Source: Aurelia coerulea
Lineage: Eukaryota > Cnidaria > Scyphozoa > Semaeostomeae > Ulmaridae
Reading direction: 5' to 3'
NCBI GenBank assembly: GCA_039566865.1
Contig: CM076948.1
Location: 20,843,001 to 20,907,000, forward strand
DNA: 64,000 nt
The translations under genes and the position numbers were made by a program. Below are positions 51,399 through 60,668 of this stretch, piece after piece. The notes below the pieces were generated by a model. It saw only the letters and a list, made by a program, of their open reading frames with translations. It did no database searches and was not told the origin of the DNA. Each line of letters begins with the position of its first letter. The first letter of the stretch is position 1.

Positions 51399-51949
51399 CT
51401 AAAAAAGAAGGTAATTTAGAGCGTATAAATTTCTACATCTTTAAATATCTGTGTCAGATTTAGATATCACGTGAGATTTGCGACAACGCAAAATTCCTTA
51501 ACCGAAGTGCCATCATAAAGTCAAAAAGAACAGGGAAATAGGAGACTTCAGGGAATAAGTCCAGGAGCAACAGTGTTACACATTAGCAATAATAGTGCAA
51601 ACAGGAGGCTGACCCGTTACAACCTTTTTACGGATCCAAAGTTGGACTTGTACAGCGTAAGCGGCGTCTAAGACCCCGTTTACACTGCACCGGTGCAATT
51701 TTGGATCCGTAGGAAAAATGTAACGGAACAGCCTCCCGGTTCACTGCTTTTGCTAATCGGTCACACTTATGTTCTTTCGATCATTGAAAAAATCTCGTCC
51801 TGGAGCAATTCAAAGGCTCTTGAACTGTAACAAGTTTGTAGCGGATCAAAACCGCACAGGTAAAGTGTAAACGGGGTCTACAGTCTATTTGTTGCAGACA
51901 AGGTTTCCTCTTGCAGGTGGAATTCTACACCGGTTTGGGAAACGAGCAC
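51399..51949. other. Upstream of leader exon; dispersed repeat
   Basis: Should contain or precede the missing first exon. At 51610-51900 it has a repeat with ACCCCGTTTACACTGCACCG and a later mirrored GTAAACGGGGTCTA, looking like a small inverted-repeat element. No convincing promoter or ATG exon found. Confidence 0.4.
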
Positions 51950-52320
51950 TTTTTTTTTTTGATTTAATCCATATTTAAAGTTGGTATTTACAATAGTAAT
52001 CATAAAAGTACTAATTCAAACCAACTATTTACAAAGAAATATACATTATACAAAAAACTAGCGGCATATTTTGCAGGTGCATTTATCACCAGCCCAGTCT
52101 TTGATCCTCTTTTTGAAAGCCGAAAGTGTTGGCTCATTTTTGACACTATCATCTAGGGTATTCCAGAGTAGACTCCCTCTAAATGACAGTGATTCTTGCC
52201 CATAGCCCTGTGTCTTTATTTGTGGCAGTTTGCAAAGATTTTGTATCCTTAGATTATAACTTACATGTTTCTTTTCATGAAATTCCCATATAGCACTCAT
52301 TTTCATGAACTGGTATAACT
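51950..52320 (-). pseudogene. CR1-like RT C-terminal tail
   Basis: An 82-codon minus frame (52306-52058) with HVSYNLRIQNLCKLPQIK and SFRGSLLWNTLDDSV, ending CTCKICR-stop. A 3' UTR follows with TTTAAAGTTGG and a T-run at 51953. 5'-truncated. Confidence 0.75.
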
Positions 52321-53259
52321 GTGTGCAAATGCCTGAGGGTGTGTGTGATTGGTACCAATTCTTACAACGGCAGACATACTAGACTCGGAATTCGTGTTTG
52401 ATTGACTCCCAAATTCCGAGAGCGGCAGGTTTGGCAGGCTTCGCAGGTTTGGAAGGCCTTCTCAACCTTCTGCTCCAAAAGGCCTTCTGCTACAACCCCC
52501 TCTAACAAAATATCCCCTTTTGACATGCTTTGATAACCTGCTTTCAGAAAATTGCCTTCTTTTCATATTCTGCACTAGTAAAAGAGGCAAAAAGATACCC
52601 TGAAAAACGGCACATCCCCGTCGGTCAAATATATTAAGTAACCCCCCCCCCCTCCACCGAGCGGGAGGCTAATTCGTTACACTTCGTTATGATACAGTGT
52701 AACCAGAATCTGAATGTAAAACATTGCGTGAATTCTTTCAATGAAAAGAAAAACACTGCAATGTGGCACTTATGCTTGGTATCATGAGGATTTTAAAACA
52801 CCGAAAATATCAATTAAATATCCAAAAATTCATACCATTTTTGCGTGTCAATTACTGCAATCCTTCATTTCCAAGCATCTACAAAAAATAGGCAAAATAC
52901 AAAAAACAGCTGCAAATACATGTGGCAGTTAAGCAAGTGTCTCTTGAAAATACATCAGCAAGACACCTTGATTATGTTTTAACAGGCATGTAATTCATTG
53001 GACTTTTCTCAGTATTTGCATTCATGATGAATAACACGAGTACACATTGCAGGTGGGATGCAAAGCTCTCAATACTTTGAAAGTAATTTCCAATTCTATT
53101 TGAAGAAACGTTCAACGTCGGCCAGCATCGACTCGTAATTAATTGTGACTACATGCTAATTAAAATGTTTCTTAGCAACAACTTATTTTGAATTTCTGAA
53201 ATGAATGTAAACAGGTAAACAGCATTTTTTATATTTGTTATGTCATGATAAGAGATTCA
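52321..53259. other. Intergenic, nothing recognised
   Basis: A short inverted pair ACTCGGAATT...AATTCCGAG at 52383-52420 and a C run near 52641. No gene. Confidence 0.4.
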
Positions 53260-53602
53260 GTTCTTTTTTTCTTCTATATCACTAAATTTAAAATGCAAGG
53301 AACAAAACATCACAAATTAACCAACGATTTACAGATAAAATCAACTTTACACTACTGATAAGAGACGAAGGCCGAATTTACACTTGAGGCAATCTTTCAA
53401 TGCAGCGCACGCAGCAAAGCCAGATCAATCCAACTTCGCCGTTTTGCCGCACTCCATAGGTCTAAAGAGGGTCAAGAACGGCACCTCAAGTGCAAATTCA
53501 GCTTAGGGCAACTCTACCCTTCACTCCAGCGAGACAAGCCCCGATCAACGGAAGCCCGTAGCTCACCAGACGGGAGGGCAAAATCGCCCTTCGGGACAAA
53601 AC

Positions 53603-54016
53603 TTAACCTGCGGCGTGCAGACAATACCTAACTGAGGAAAAGGTATAGTCTGCGCAACGCCGCTCAATTTCGTGTATTGTATGCGTCAGCGTTTTATTTC
53701 AATGGCATTTGAATGACCCTTTCTCCTTGGCGTCTGTTTATTGTCTGCAGTAGGGTAGTTAAAATTCCAGAGTATTGTGTTGCTAATGAAGTTTGCCTGG
53801 AGAACAAAGTGAAACCTGAGATTTAATCACATGATGGCCGTTCTCAAATCTGATTGCTTCCTCGTTTCCCGGGAAAGTCATTTTATTGGCTGCTACAGCA
53901 ATAAGCTTTCTTTGTTATCACCATTGCGAAATAAATGTTGAAGCACGCACTACACAACAGTGAGCGGCGCTGCGCAGACTATATCTTTTCCTTGGGTATA
54001 GTCTGCACGCAGGCTA
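53603..54016. mobile_element. MITE, third copy, 8-bp TSD
   Basis: Same family as 28915-29325, with GTGCAGACAATACCTAACT near the left end and GCACGCAGGCTA at the right end. Flanks are GACAAAAC and GACAGAAC, one mismatch. The uninterrupted copy of the host repeat at 35484-35491 has the site once (GTTCTGTC in inverse), confirming an 8-bp duplication. Confidence 0.83.
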
Positions 54017-54104
54017 GACAGAACTATACATAAAATAAAAGTTACAATACAGTACAAAGTACAAACAATGCATACGCCATCGTCGCAGTCCAAGGCCATA
54101 GAAT

Positions 54105-54555
54105 TCAACATTTTCATTCATTCATTCATTTCATTTTACAATATTTATACAGGTTAATAGGATTCATATATAAATATGTTTTTCAACCTGACCTGTTTCA
54201 ACAAAAAGAAAAAAACCTAACCACTAAAACTAAGAACAAAAGAAATTTACATGCCTAATTTACAATATTATACAAAACTAAGACTAATTAATAAAATAAA
54301 AGTTTTCCCTGTCTATAGTTGTCCTTTGAAGATTTTTAGGGAGGGTGCCAATTTTGTCTCTCTTTCTAGGTTGTTCCACAGTTTCGCACCGCGATAAGAA
54401 AAAGCCTTTTGGCCATTGAGAGTTTTTAGGAACGGTATCTTAAGATCAGTTTCTGATGAGCGCAGAAACCGCTCTCTACCGTCCGAGCATTTTATGAATA
54501 ATTTGTTCAAGTAGTCTGGGGCAAGCGAATTCAAATATTTATAAGTTAGCGTAAC
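54105..54555 (-). pseudogene. Non-LTR retrotransposon tail with (ATTC)n end
   Basis: A 73-codon minus frame (54534-54313) with MNSLAPDYLNKLFIKCSDGR and YRGAKLWNNL, the end of a jockey-like ORF2. The 3' side ends in ATTCATTCATTC at about 54115. It is inserted in the composite repeat. Confidence 0.65.
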
Positions 54556-54690
54556 CTACCAGATATAGGAGACAACGACCAAAACTCATTGAAATCGTTT
54601 AGTTTGCTTGACGAATTCAACAGTACATTTTAGTATCATTTCGTTAGCTTTCTCGTTATAAGCATTACTTCCAAAAAGAAGAAGATTCAG

Positions 54691-55489
54691 TTCTCAGACA
54701 TTACAAAGCGATTTGCCTTCCTTGAGAAGAGATGTCGTACCTCTAGGCACACTCAGTCAAATCAAAATAAACAGAGAAAGATGGTTCACTGTATCAAGCA
54801 GACAAGCAGGCAGGGAAGGGCCACTGCTAGACTGATTACAAGTCGAATTTCGCTCCTCCACCAAACTGATATACCCAGCTACAACTACCAGTCTGAGCGG
54901 TCTCGGTTTGGTAGGCTGTAGTCTCGTTCTGGTGAGCGATAACTGGGACTCACTGTAATCAGTCTAGTCCACTGCAAACAAGCATAAGATGGTCCACTGC
55001 GCCGAAGGTGAATAACCTATTCTTTATAAAAGCAAATCACTTTTATTGTCGAAAAGCTGAATCCGTTGTGTTACAAAATTCACCCTTGATGACACGTATA
55101 CATGTTTGACGATGATAATCAGTAGACTCACGAAATAGTCCCAGTTATCGCAGTAACAACAATGACAATAACAAAAATTCGTTTTGCTCCTATAAATAGC
55201 AATAACTACGAACTTATACTGAGTCTCGATAATTGGTGGGGGGGGGGATGATTTTGTAGTCCTCATCTTCAAAACAAGGTATGGAGTTGCTCAAACCTTA
55301 CAGCACAAGTCCTTCTAATTACGCTCATTATTGTATGAATATAGTTGATAATTGTTGCTGTTTGTTCCGTGAGTTCTTTCTTTCTCAGCTCTTTCAAGGA
55401 CCGGACAAATATCTCAATCGGTGAAGAATTGTGGTCGCCCCAACCAGAAAACGGGATTCTGAGCAACTTTGCTTTGATTCATCATCATA
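54691..55489. other. Intergenic, nothing recognised
   Basis: G run near 55230. No gene supported. Confidence 0.4.
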
Positions 55490-55898
55490 AACATTATTTA
55501 GAGTTGGCTTTAACCTAGTACAGAGTACTAATTCATTCCAACTAAAAGTAAACTACCTAGTAATATAACAAATGTATTGATATATTTCTACACAAAAATA
55601 CATTATAAGCATAGCCTGCAGGTACACTTGTCACCAGTCCATGATTTTATTTGATTTTTAAATGCTGCAAGAGTTGGACTTTGCTTGATGTTGTCACTAA
55701 GAGTGTTCCAGAGGAGACTTCCTCTGAAGGAAAGTGACTCCGAGCCATAACGTTTTTTGATCTTTGGAAGTTTACAAAGATCTTTAGTCCTTAGGTCGTA
55801 CGGTACTTCTTTCCTTTCATGAAATTCCCATAAATATGAGGGGTTCAGTTTTTTGACTGACTGGTAGATTTCAGTCATTAATTTCTGGAGATTTTTAA
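55490..55898 (-). pseudogene. CR1-like RT tail flanking the Harbinger element
   Basis: Minus frame 55878-55603 (91 codons) with NLQKLMTEIYQSVKKLNPSY, RKEVPYDLRTKDLCKLPKIK and FRGSLLWNTLSDNI, ending CTCRLCL-stop; 3' UTR to about 55490. It is cut at 55899 by the Harbinger terminal repeat. The 58777-60487 block on the other side could be the front of the same element, but about 280 codons of RT between them are missing. Confidence 0.75.
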
Positions 55899-56200
55899 CT
55901 CACACCAAGCTTTCAAGCATCCTTTTGCTAATCTTTGGTTTGCTAATTGGTTGCTAAAATATTTTAGGAAACTGTCGGCATTCTCAAACTTAAAAGGAAA
56001 CCACGAAAATCTGCAAGCACGGTCATGGGCATGCTTAAACCTTCCTAATTGCCTCTAAATAAACAAATTCAGGAAGCGCTATTTGGGTAAGCGATTATTT
56101 TCTGTAATTCCCACATTGTATTTAATCTCTTGCACGCAACTATTGATCAGAATACAAAACTATCGTTGTAAGGAGGAGTGCTAACTTTTTCCAAATCAAA

Positions 56201-57151
56201 ATGTATCCGAGATTTCCAAACAATTTTAACAGTGAAAGAGAAGTAGAGGATGGTAGGCGCTCTCCGTTTATTCCGCCACCGCCGTTTCAACAACAGCAGT
56301 TTCAACAGCAGATGCACTTGCAGCAAGCCGAGCTTGAAAAGTACCAGAATTTACGTTGGCAACGTGAAATGCAGAACCAATCCTGGCAGCAGCATCAAAT
56401 GATAGGAAACAAGAGTGTAGAAATTCAGAGAAGGGATAATGATATAAAAAGTGAGCCCTCGACTTCAGGACGTTGGACAGAGAAACAGACGAAGACCCTT
56501 GTTTTGAAGTGGAAGGATAATATAACAGAGTTAGAGAGCTCGCGTAACCGACAAGCTTGGCTGAAAATAATGGAAGAGGTTAACAAGCAAGGGTCGAAGA
56601 AAACACCGTCACAAGGAAAGAAAAAATTGAGGAATCTTAAGGATACTTATAAAAAGGCAAAGGAAAATAACAAAAAAACTGGAGCTGCCCCAGACTTCCC
56701 TCCCTACTATGGAGACTTCGACGAAATTTTATCTGGACGCCCAGTTGTTGAGCTTGACTTAGTGCAAGAAGTAGGTGTATCCATTACTGAAACTGAGCGA
56801 GAACTAAGCGAAGATTTTGACTTGAATGGAAGTGGAAGCACAGCGGACAGTACTGGTGATGTGGCAGATTTTGGCACAGGTGAAAAGCTTCAATTGCCAG
56901 TTAAGCATAAGCGTAGGTCAGAAGAAGAGCCAGATAATAATGCCAAGAAGGCAAAAAAACAAAAGGAAACTTTCAAAGACAAGTTTTTGGAAATGCAGGA
57001 AAGGCAAATGGAGGCTTTTAAGGAGTCTGACCAGCAGAATAGAGAGTTTCTGGTCAAACTAGAAGAGCAACAACAGAAAGCTGCAGTGGAGGAAAAACAA
57101 CGAGATCGTGACTTTTTTATGCAGCTTGCTACTCTTTTGGCAAAGAAATAA
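56201..57151 (+). CDS. Harbinger-associated Myb/SANT-like DNA-binding protein
   Basis: A 316-residue protein. The N-terminal third is Gln-rich (QQQQFQQQMHLQQ, residues 29-43). A Myb/SANT-like domain follows at about 90-160: RWTEKQTKTLVLKWKDNI, a Trp at 120, GSKKTPSQGKKKLRNLKDTY and KKAKENNKKTG. This is the pattern of the second protein encoded by PIF/Harbinger elements, which binds the transposon ends and helps import the transposase (known for the family; inferred here). A basic cluster (KHKRR, KKAKKQK) near residues 236-256 could be a nuclear localisation signal. The C-terminus is a Glu/Gln-rich coiled coil. The ATG at 56201 is the first of the frame. The gene is convergent with the transposase, with 106 bases between the stops. 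Confidence 0.88.
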   Translation: MYPRFPNNFNSEREVEDGRRSPFIPPPPFQQQQFQQQMHLQQAELEKYQNLRWQREMQNQSWQQHQMIGNKSVEIQRRDNDIKSEPSTSGRWTEKQTKTLVLKWKDNITELESSRNRQAWLKIMEEVNKQGSKKTPSQGKKKLRNLKDTYKKAKENNKKTGAAPDFPPYYGDFDEILSGRPVVELDLVQEVGVSITETERELSEDFDLNGSGSTADSTGDVADFGTGEKLQLPVKHKRRSEEEPDNNAKKAKKQKETFKDKFLEMQERQMEAFKESDQQNREFLVKLEEQQQKAAVEEKQRDRDFFMQLATLLAKK

Positions 57152-57257
57152 AATAACGTTTAAAACAGACTTGGCTTTCCAGACAATTTCAGGCGCTATC
57201 ATTTCATATAAATTTTTTCTAAAGTTTCTATAAAGGTTTCATTTATCTTTCAGTAGA

Positions 57258-58586
57258 TTAAAGATTTATGAAGTTTACGATTAAATGTCGAAGGTCTTCA
57301 CCGGCATTTACGTTTGCGTCATGTTCGTGTCCTTGCTGTTGTTCCCTTATAATTATTCTTTGGAGAAAGTCTTCGTCCTCTACTTCATCTCCATTTCCCT
57401 GGCATATGTTGTGTAGAACGCAGCAAGTAATAATTATATTGACAACATTTTCTTTTTGACTGTCAAGTCTTTTTAAAAGGCATCGCCAACGCGTCTTTAG
57501 AAGGCCAAAAGCTCGCTCCACAATTGACCTCGCACTTGACAGAGTCCTGTTAAATTTCGTTTGTTGACGAGTCAATGCTCCATTGTCCGGGAAAGGTTTA
57601 AGCAGCCAGTTGCTTAATGGGTAGGCCCCATCTCCAATTAACATAGGTTTAACATTTTGATTTTCAATATTTGTAGTAGGCCTCGTTAAGATCTGACCAT
57701 TTTCAGCTTGAGTAAAAATGGCACTTGCTCTCAGTACTCTTGCGTCATGTATACTACCGGGAAAACCTGACGAAATGTCAATGAAATTCATATCAGCATC
57801 AACAACAGCTTGAGTGTTAATAGTATACATTTGCTTTCGACAGAAGTAATCAACAGGGTCTTTTGGAGGAGCAACAATTGAAACATGAGTCGCATCTATA
57901 GCTCCTATTACTTGGGGGATTTTGCAAACTTCAGAGAACTTTTCAATAGCAATGGCAGTTTCCCTTTCAGTTCTTGGAAATTTTATGAAATTATCAGCAA
58001 CTTTGATAATAGATCTGCAAAATTTATTTGTTATTTGCACTGCTGTGGATTTTCCTACACCAAAAACTGCAGCAGTGGACCTGTAGCTGTTTCCAGTTGA
58101 AAGTCTCCACAGAGCTATTGCAACGCGCTTTTCGATAGGAATGGCTTGACGAAAATTTGTATCCCTCTTTTCTAAATCACGCCTGACAATTTGAATAACT
58201 TCCTGGAATGTAGTTTTGGAAAATCGAAATTCTTGTCTCCAGTAGTCGTCTAACGTACTAAATTCTTCGGATCTCCATATATTCTCAAACCAAAGTTGTG
58301 GCCGCTCAATGCTCCAAAAACGCCTCGCTTCTCGAAGCAAATTGGCTTCTTGAAGAGGCAAAAATGCAGCTGCAGTATTCATAAACAAAGAAAATTGAAT
58401 CCTTTTTGCCCTAGCGATCATGAAAACTTTTCTCATTGTACTTTGCTTTCGCCGAAGGGCAAAGGCCCTTGATTTTGAGCTCAAACGATATAAGTAAATT
58501 AGAAACAAGATTGCTTGCACGTCCATGTCGTAACGGCTGAGAAAGTAAGTACATTTGTTGACTAAAATATTGCGGGATCTTTTCAA
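57258..58586 (-). CDS. PIF/Harbinger transposase (HARBI1-like, DDE_Tnp_4)
   Basis: An open frame of 442 codons. A helix-turn-helix-like segment YRSTAAVFGVGKSTAVQI lies at about 168-185. Catalytic acidic residues sit in conserved contexts: VIGAIDATHV (Asp 231), GSIHDARVLR (Asp 281), MLIGDGAYPL (Asp 319) and ARSIVERAFGLLKTRWR (Glu 357). The protein cuts and moves the element together with the Myb-like partner. The frame is longer than the roughly 350 residues usual for HARBI1, so the true start may be Met 21, Met 51 or Met 69 rather than the first one. No stop or frameshift breaks the domain, so this copy may be active or recently so. Confidence 0.92.
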   Translation of the reverse strand: MKRSRNILVNKCTYFLSRYDMDVQAILFLIYLYRLSSKSRAFALRRKQSTMRKVFMIARAKRIQFSLFMNTAAAFLPLQEANLLREARRFWSIERPQLWFENIWRSEEFSTLDDYWRQEFRFSKTTFQEVIQIVRRDLEKRDTNFRQAIPIEKRVAIALWRLSTGNSYRSTAAVFGVGKSTAVQITNKFCRSIIKVADNFIKFPRTERETAIAIEKFSEVCKIPQVIGAIDATHVSIVAPPKDPVDYFCRKQMYTINTQAVVDADMNFIDISSGFPGSIHDARVLRASAIFTQAENGQILTRPTTNIENQNVKPMLIGDGAYPLSNWLLKPFPDNGALTRQQTKFNRTLSSARSIVERAFGLLKTRWRCLLKRLDSQKENVVNIIITCCVLHNICQGNGDEVEDEDFLQRIIIREQQQGHEHDANVNAGEDLRHLIVNFINL

Positions 58587-58776
58587 TAATAAAATTTTGG
58601 CGGGAAATCGATTGGTTTACCCTTTTGACCTGCTTATCGTGCAAGCTGTCAAAATTTGTTTGACATCTAACCTTACCCAAAGTTTCCTGGTATGCACGAT
58701 TTTTGTTCAACACTTTGGTATGACCGATCTTCGAGCTTAAGAATGACAGGGATTAGGAAATGAGAGCTTGGTGTGA

Positions 58777-60487
58777 CTCGTGTACTCTTACATGAACCAA
58801 TCTTTACCCTCTGATATCGGCTTTCTAGGTAACTACATATGAGCTGAAGGCTGTCATTATCAAATCCATATGCCTCTAATTTCGCTATAAGGAGGTCATG
58901 AGGCAGACAGTCATAGGCTTTAGATAGGTCCATTAGTATCGTTCCTACGATTCCTGATGAGTCTAAGCATCTTCTCCATAATTCCAATACCCTAATCAGT
59001 GCATGTTGCGTACTATAAGACTCTCGAAAGCCAGACAATATTACTGAGAGTTTGTCTTGGAAAAATTGTGTTATTTGATTCTTGAGGACTCTCTCGTAGA
59101 TTTTCGAGACAGATGGTAGTATACTGATTGGCCTGAAATTTGGTTTCGCAGTAGCATCTTTGCTTTTAAATTTAGGGGAGACATTTGCTTCTTTTAATTC
59201 ATCTGGGAACCTACAGTTATATATTGCGCAATTGATGCAATCAGTGAGAAAGGGGCAAACAGCCTCTTTTGTTGCCTTTAATACGCTTGTTGGAATTTTC
59301 CCACTGTTCGATTTACTCTTATCTAATGCCTCAATCTGTCTCATGACCTCGTTTGGGTTTACGTGAGAAAATCTAAATTTTTCAGTATCTTGATTTATAG
59401 CCTTAATTCGTTTGATACTTGGATGGTGTTCGTATTTTTTTACTGCTCTCACTACCATTTCATCTACGGTCATATTTTCGTATACTTCTTTGAGAGATGG
59501 ATCAATACCCATCCCATCAGTAATGTTAATGAAATACTCGTTAAAACATTCTGCAACTTCCTCGTCATTTGATAGGATCTTACCATTTTCGATCAGCGTT
59601 ATTTTTTCACTCATTGGGTTCGTGTTAGAAGAAAGGGGTTTCACCGTTTTCCAAAACTGTTTATCGTTTTCTATCGATTTAGCTTGGATGGATTTATAAT
59701 ATGCACGTTTTGAATTGGTGTTTACTTTCACAACAAGGTTCCTCTGTTCTCGGTATCTTTTCATATCCTCTTCTCTCTTAGTTTCGTTGGCAATATTTTT
59801 TAGCCTGGTTCTTTTCATTATAGCTTTTCGTAGCTCTTTGTTTACATGGGGCTTGTGATTGGCCCTAACAATCTTCGTTTTCTCGGGGGCATTTTCCTCG
59901 AGAGTTTTCATGAATACATTTTCAAACTGTGCGTATTCTGTTGGATGTGAAATGACCATATTTATGGTTAGTTCTTGTTTGAATTTTTCTAGGGACCAAT
60001 CTTTGTAATCTCTGTATGTAATCTTTTTGGGGGCTACCTTGTCGAATGTCGATTTTAGAATGGTGTATATCATATGATGATGGTCACTAAATCCTGTCTC
60101 AAATGACTTGGAGTGCATGAAAGAATGTTTACGATTCGTTAATACTAAATCAATGCAGCTGCCCTTGGAGGACTTAAAGCAAGTAGGGTTTTTTATGAGA
60201 TTGTAAAGGTTGTAATCTTCGATTAAAGGCGACAATTTCTTTGCATTAGACTCTGCATTAAAGTCTCCAATGACCACTACATTTTCGTAACATTGGTACT
60301 GATCTAATATGTGAGATATATGCTCAACAAAATATTTAAGATCTTGGTGTGGAGGCCTATAGATTGTTACTATTAACCACTTTTGTTTCCTTAAGTTTAA
60401 CTCAAAAAACACGGCTTGAATATCATGAATATCATGATTGGTTACTGGCTGTGGCCGCATATCAGTTTCATAAGAAGGACATAGCAA
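58777..60487 (-). pseudogene. Non-LTR retrotransposon endonuclease-RT (front part), truncated at both ends
   Basis: A frame of 604 codons counting read-through into the Harbinger end (stop at 58673). The apurinic-type endonuclease is seen from VTIYRPPHQ (about residues 40-48) through GDFNAES (74-80) to FSDHHHMIY (about 132); its first roughly 80-100 residues are missing. The RT begins near residue 400 (NFRPISILPSVSKIYERVLK) and has ILMDLSKAYDCLPHDLLIAK. The GVPQGS and YADD boxes are absent because the sequence is cut at 58776 by the Harbinger element. The last residues of the ORF (from about PSSHFLIP) are encoded by the transposon end. Confidence 0.82.
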
Positions 60488-60504
60488 GAAACTGCATAAA
60501 ATGG

Positions 60505-60668
60505 ACTTCGTTTCTCTCCAAAATGATATGATCGCTGTTGAAATTTTCTTTGTCTTCCCTCTGCGATGCCGCGGTGAGGAGGGATTGGAAGTGCGGAGGA
60601 GAACCCGCAGAGAGGGAAGACAAAGAAAATTTCAAAAGCGATCATATCATTTTGGAGAGAAACGAAGT
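60505..60668. repeat. Near-perfect hairpin, 61-63 bp arms
   Basis: The left arm 60505-60565 begins ACTTCGTTTCTCTCCAAAAT. The right arm 60606-60668 is its complement with one mismatch and a 2-base indel. The loop is about 40 bases. It lies exactly at the broken 5' end of the endonuclease ORF. Confidence 0.88.

Larger units (their letters stand above)
53260..54690 (-). repeat. Dispersed repeat, copy 2, with two insertions
   Basis: Inverted counterpart of 35264-35922. It is split by a MITE at 53603-54016 and by a retrotransposon tail at about 54105-54555. The outer parts (CTTCTATATCACTAAAT at 53273 and AAGCATTACTTCCAAAAAG near 54660) match the ends of copy 1. Confidence 0.72.
55900..58776. mobile_element. 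PIF/Harbinger DNA transposon, apparently complete
   Basis: A 2877-bp element with two convergent intact ORFs. Terminal inverted repeats: TCACACCAAGCT at 55900-55911 and its complement at 58765-58776, 12 of 12 (15 of 18 when extended inwards). The usual 3-bp TWA duplication is not seen; the flanks are AAC and CTC. The different flanks fit an insertion with a deletion, or a later rearrangement. Confidence 0.8.

Noticed and set aside
58411..58713. A 100-codon minus ORF overlapping the transposase start
   Set aside because: Alternative frame of the Harbinger transposase 5' end and terminal region; no motif.
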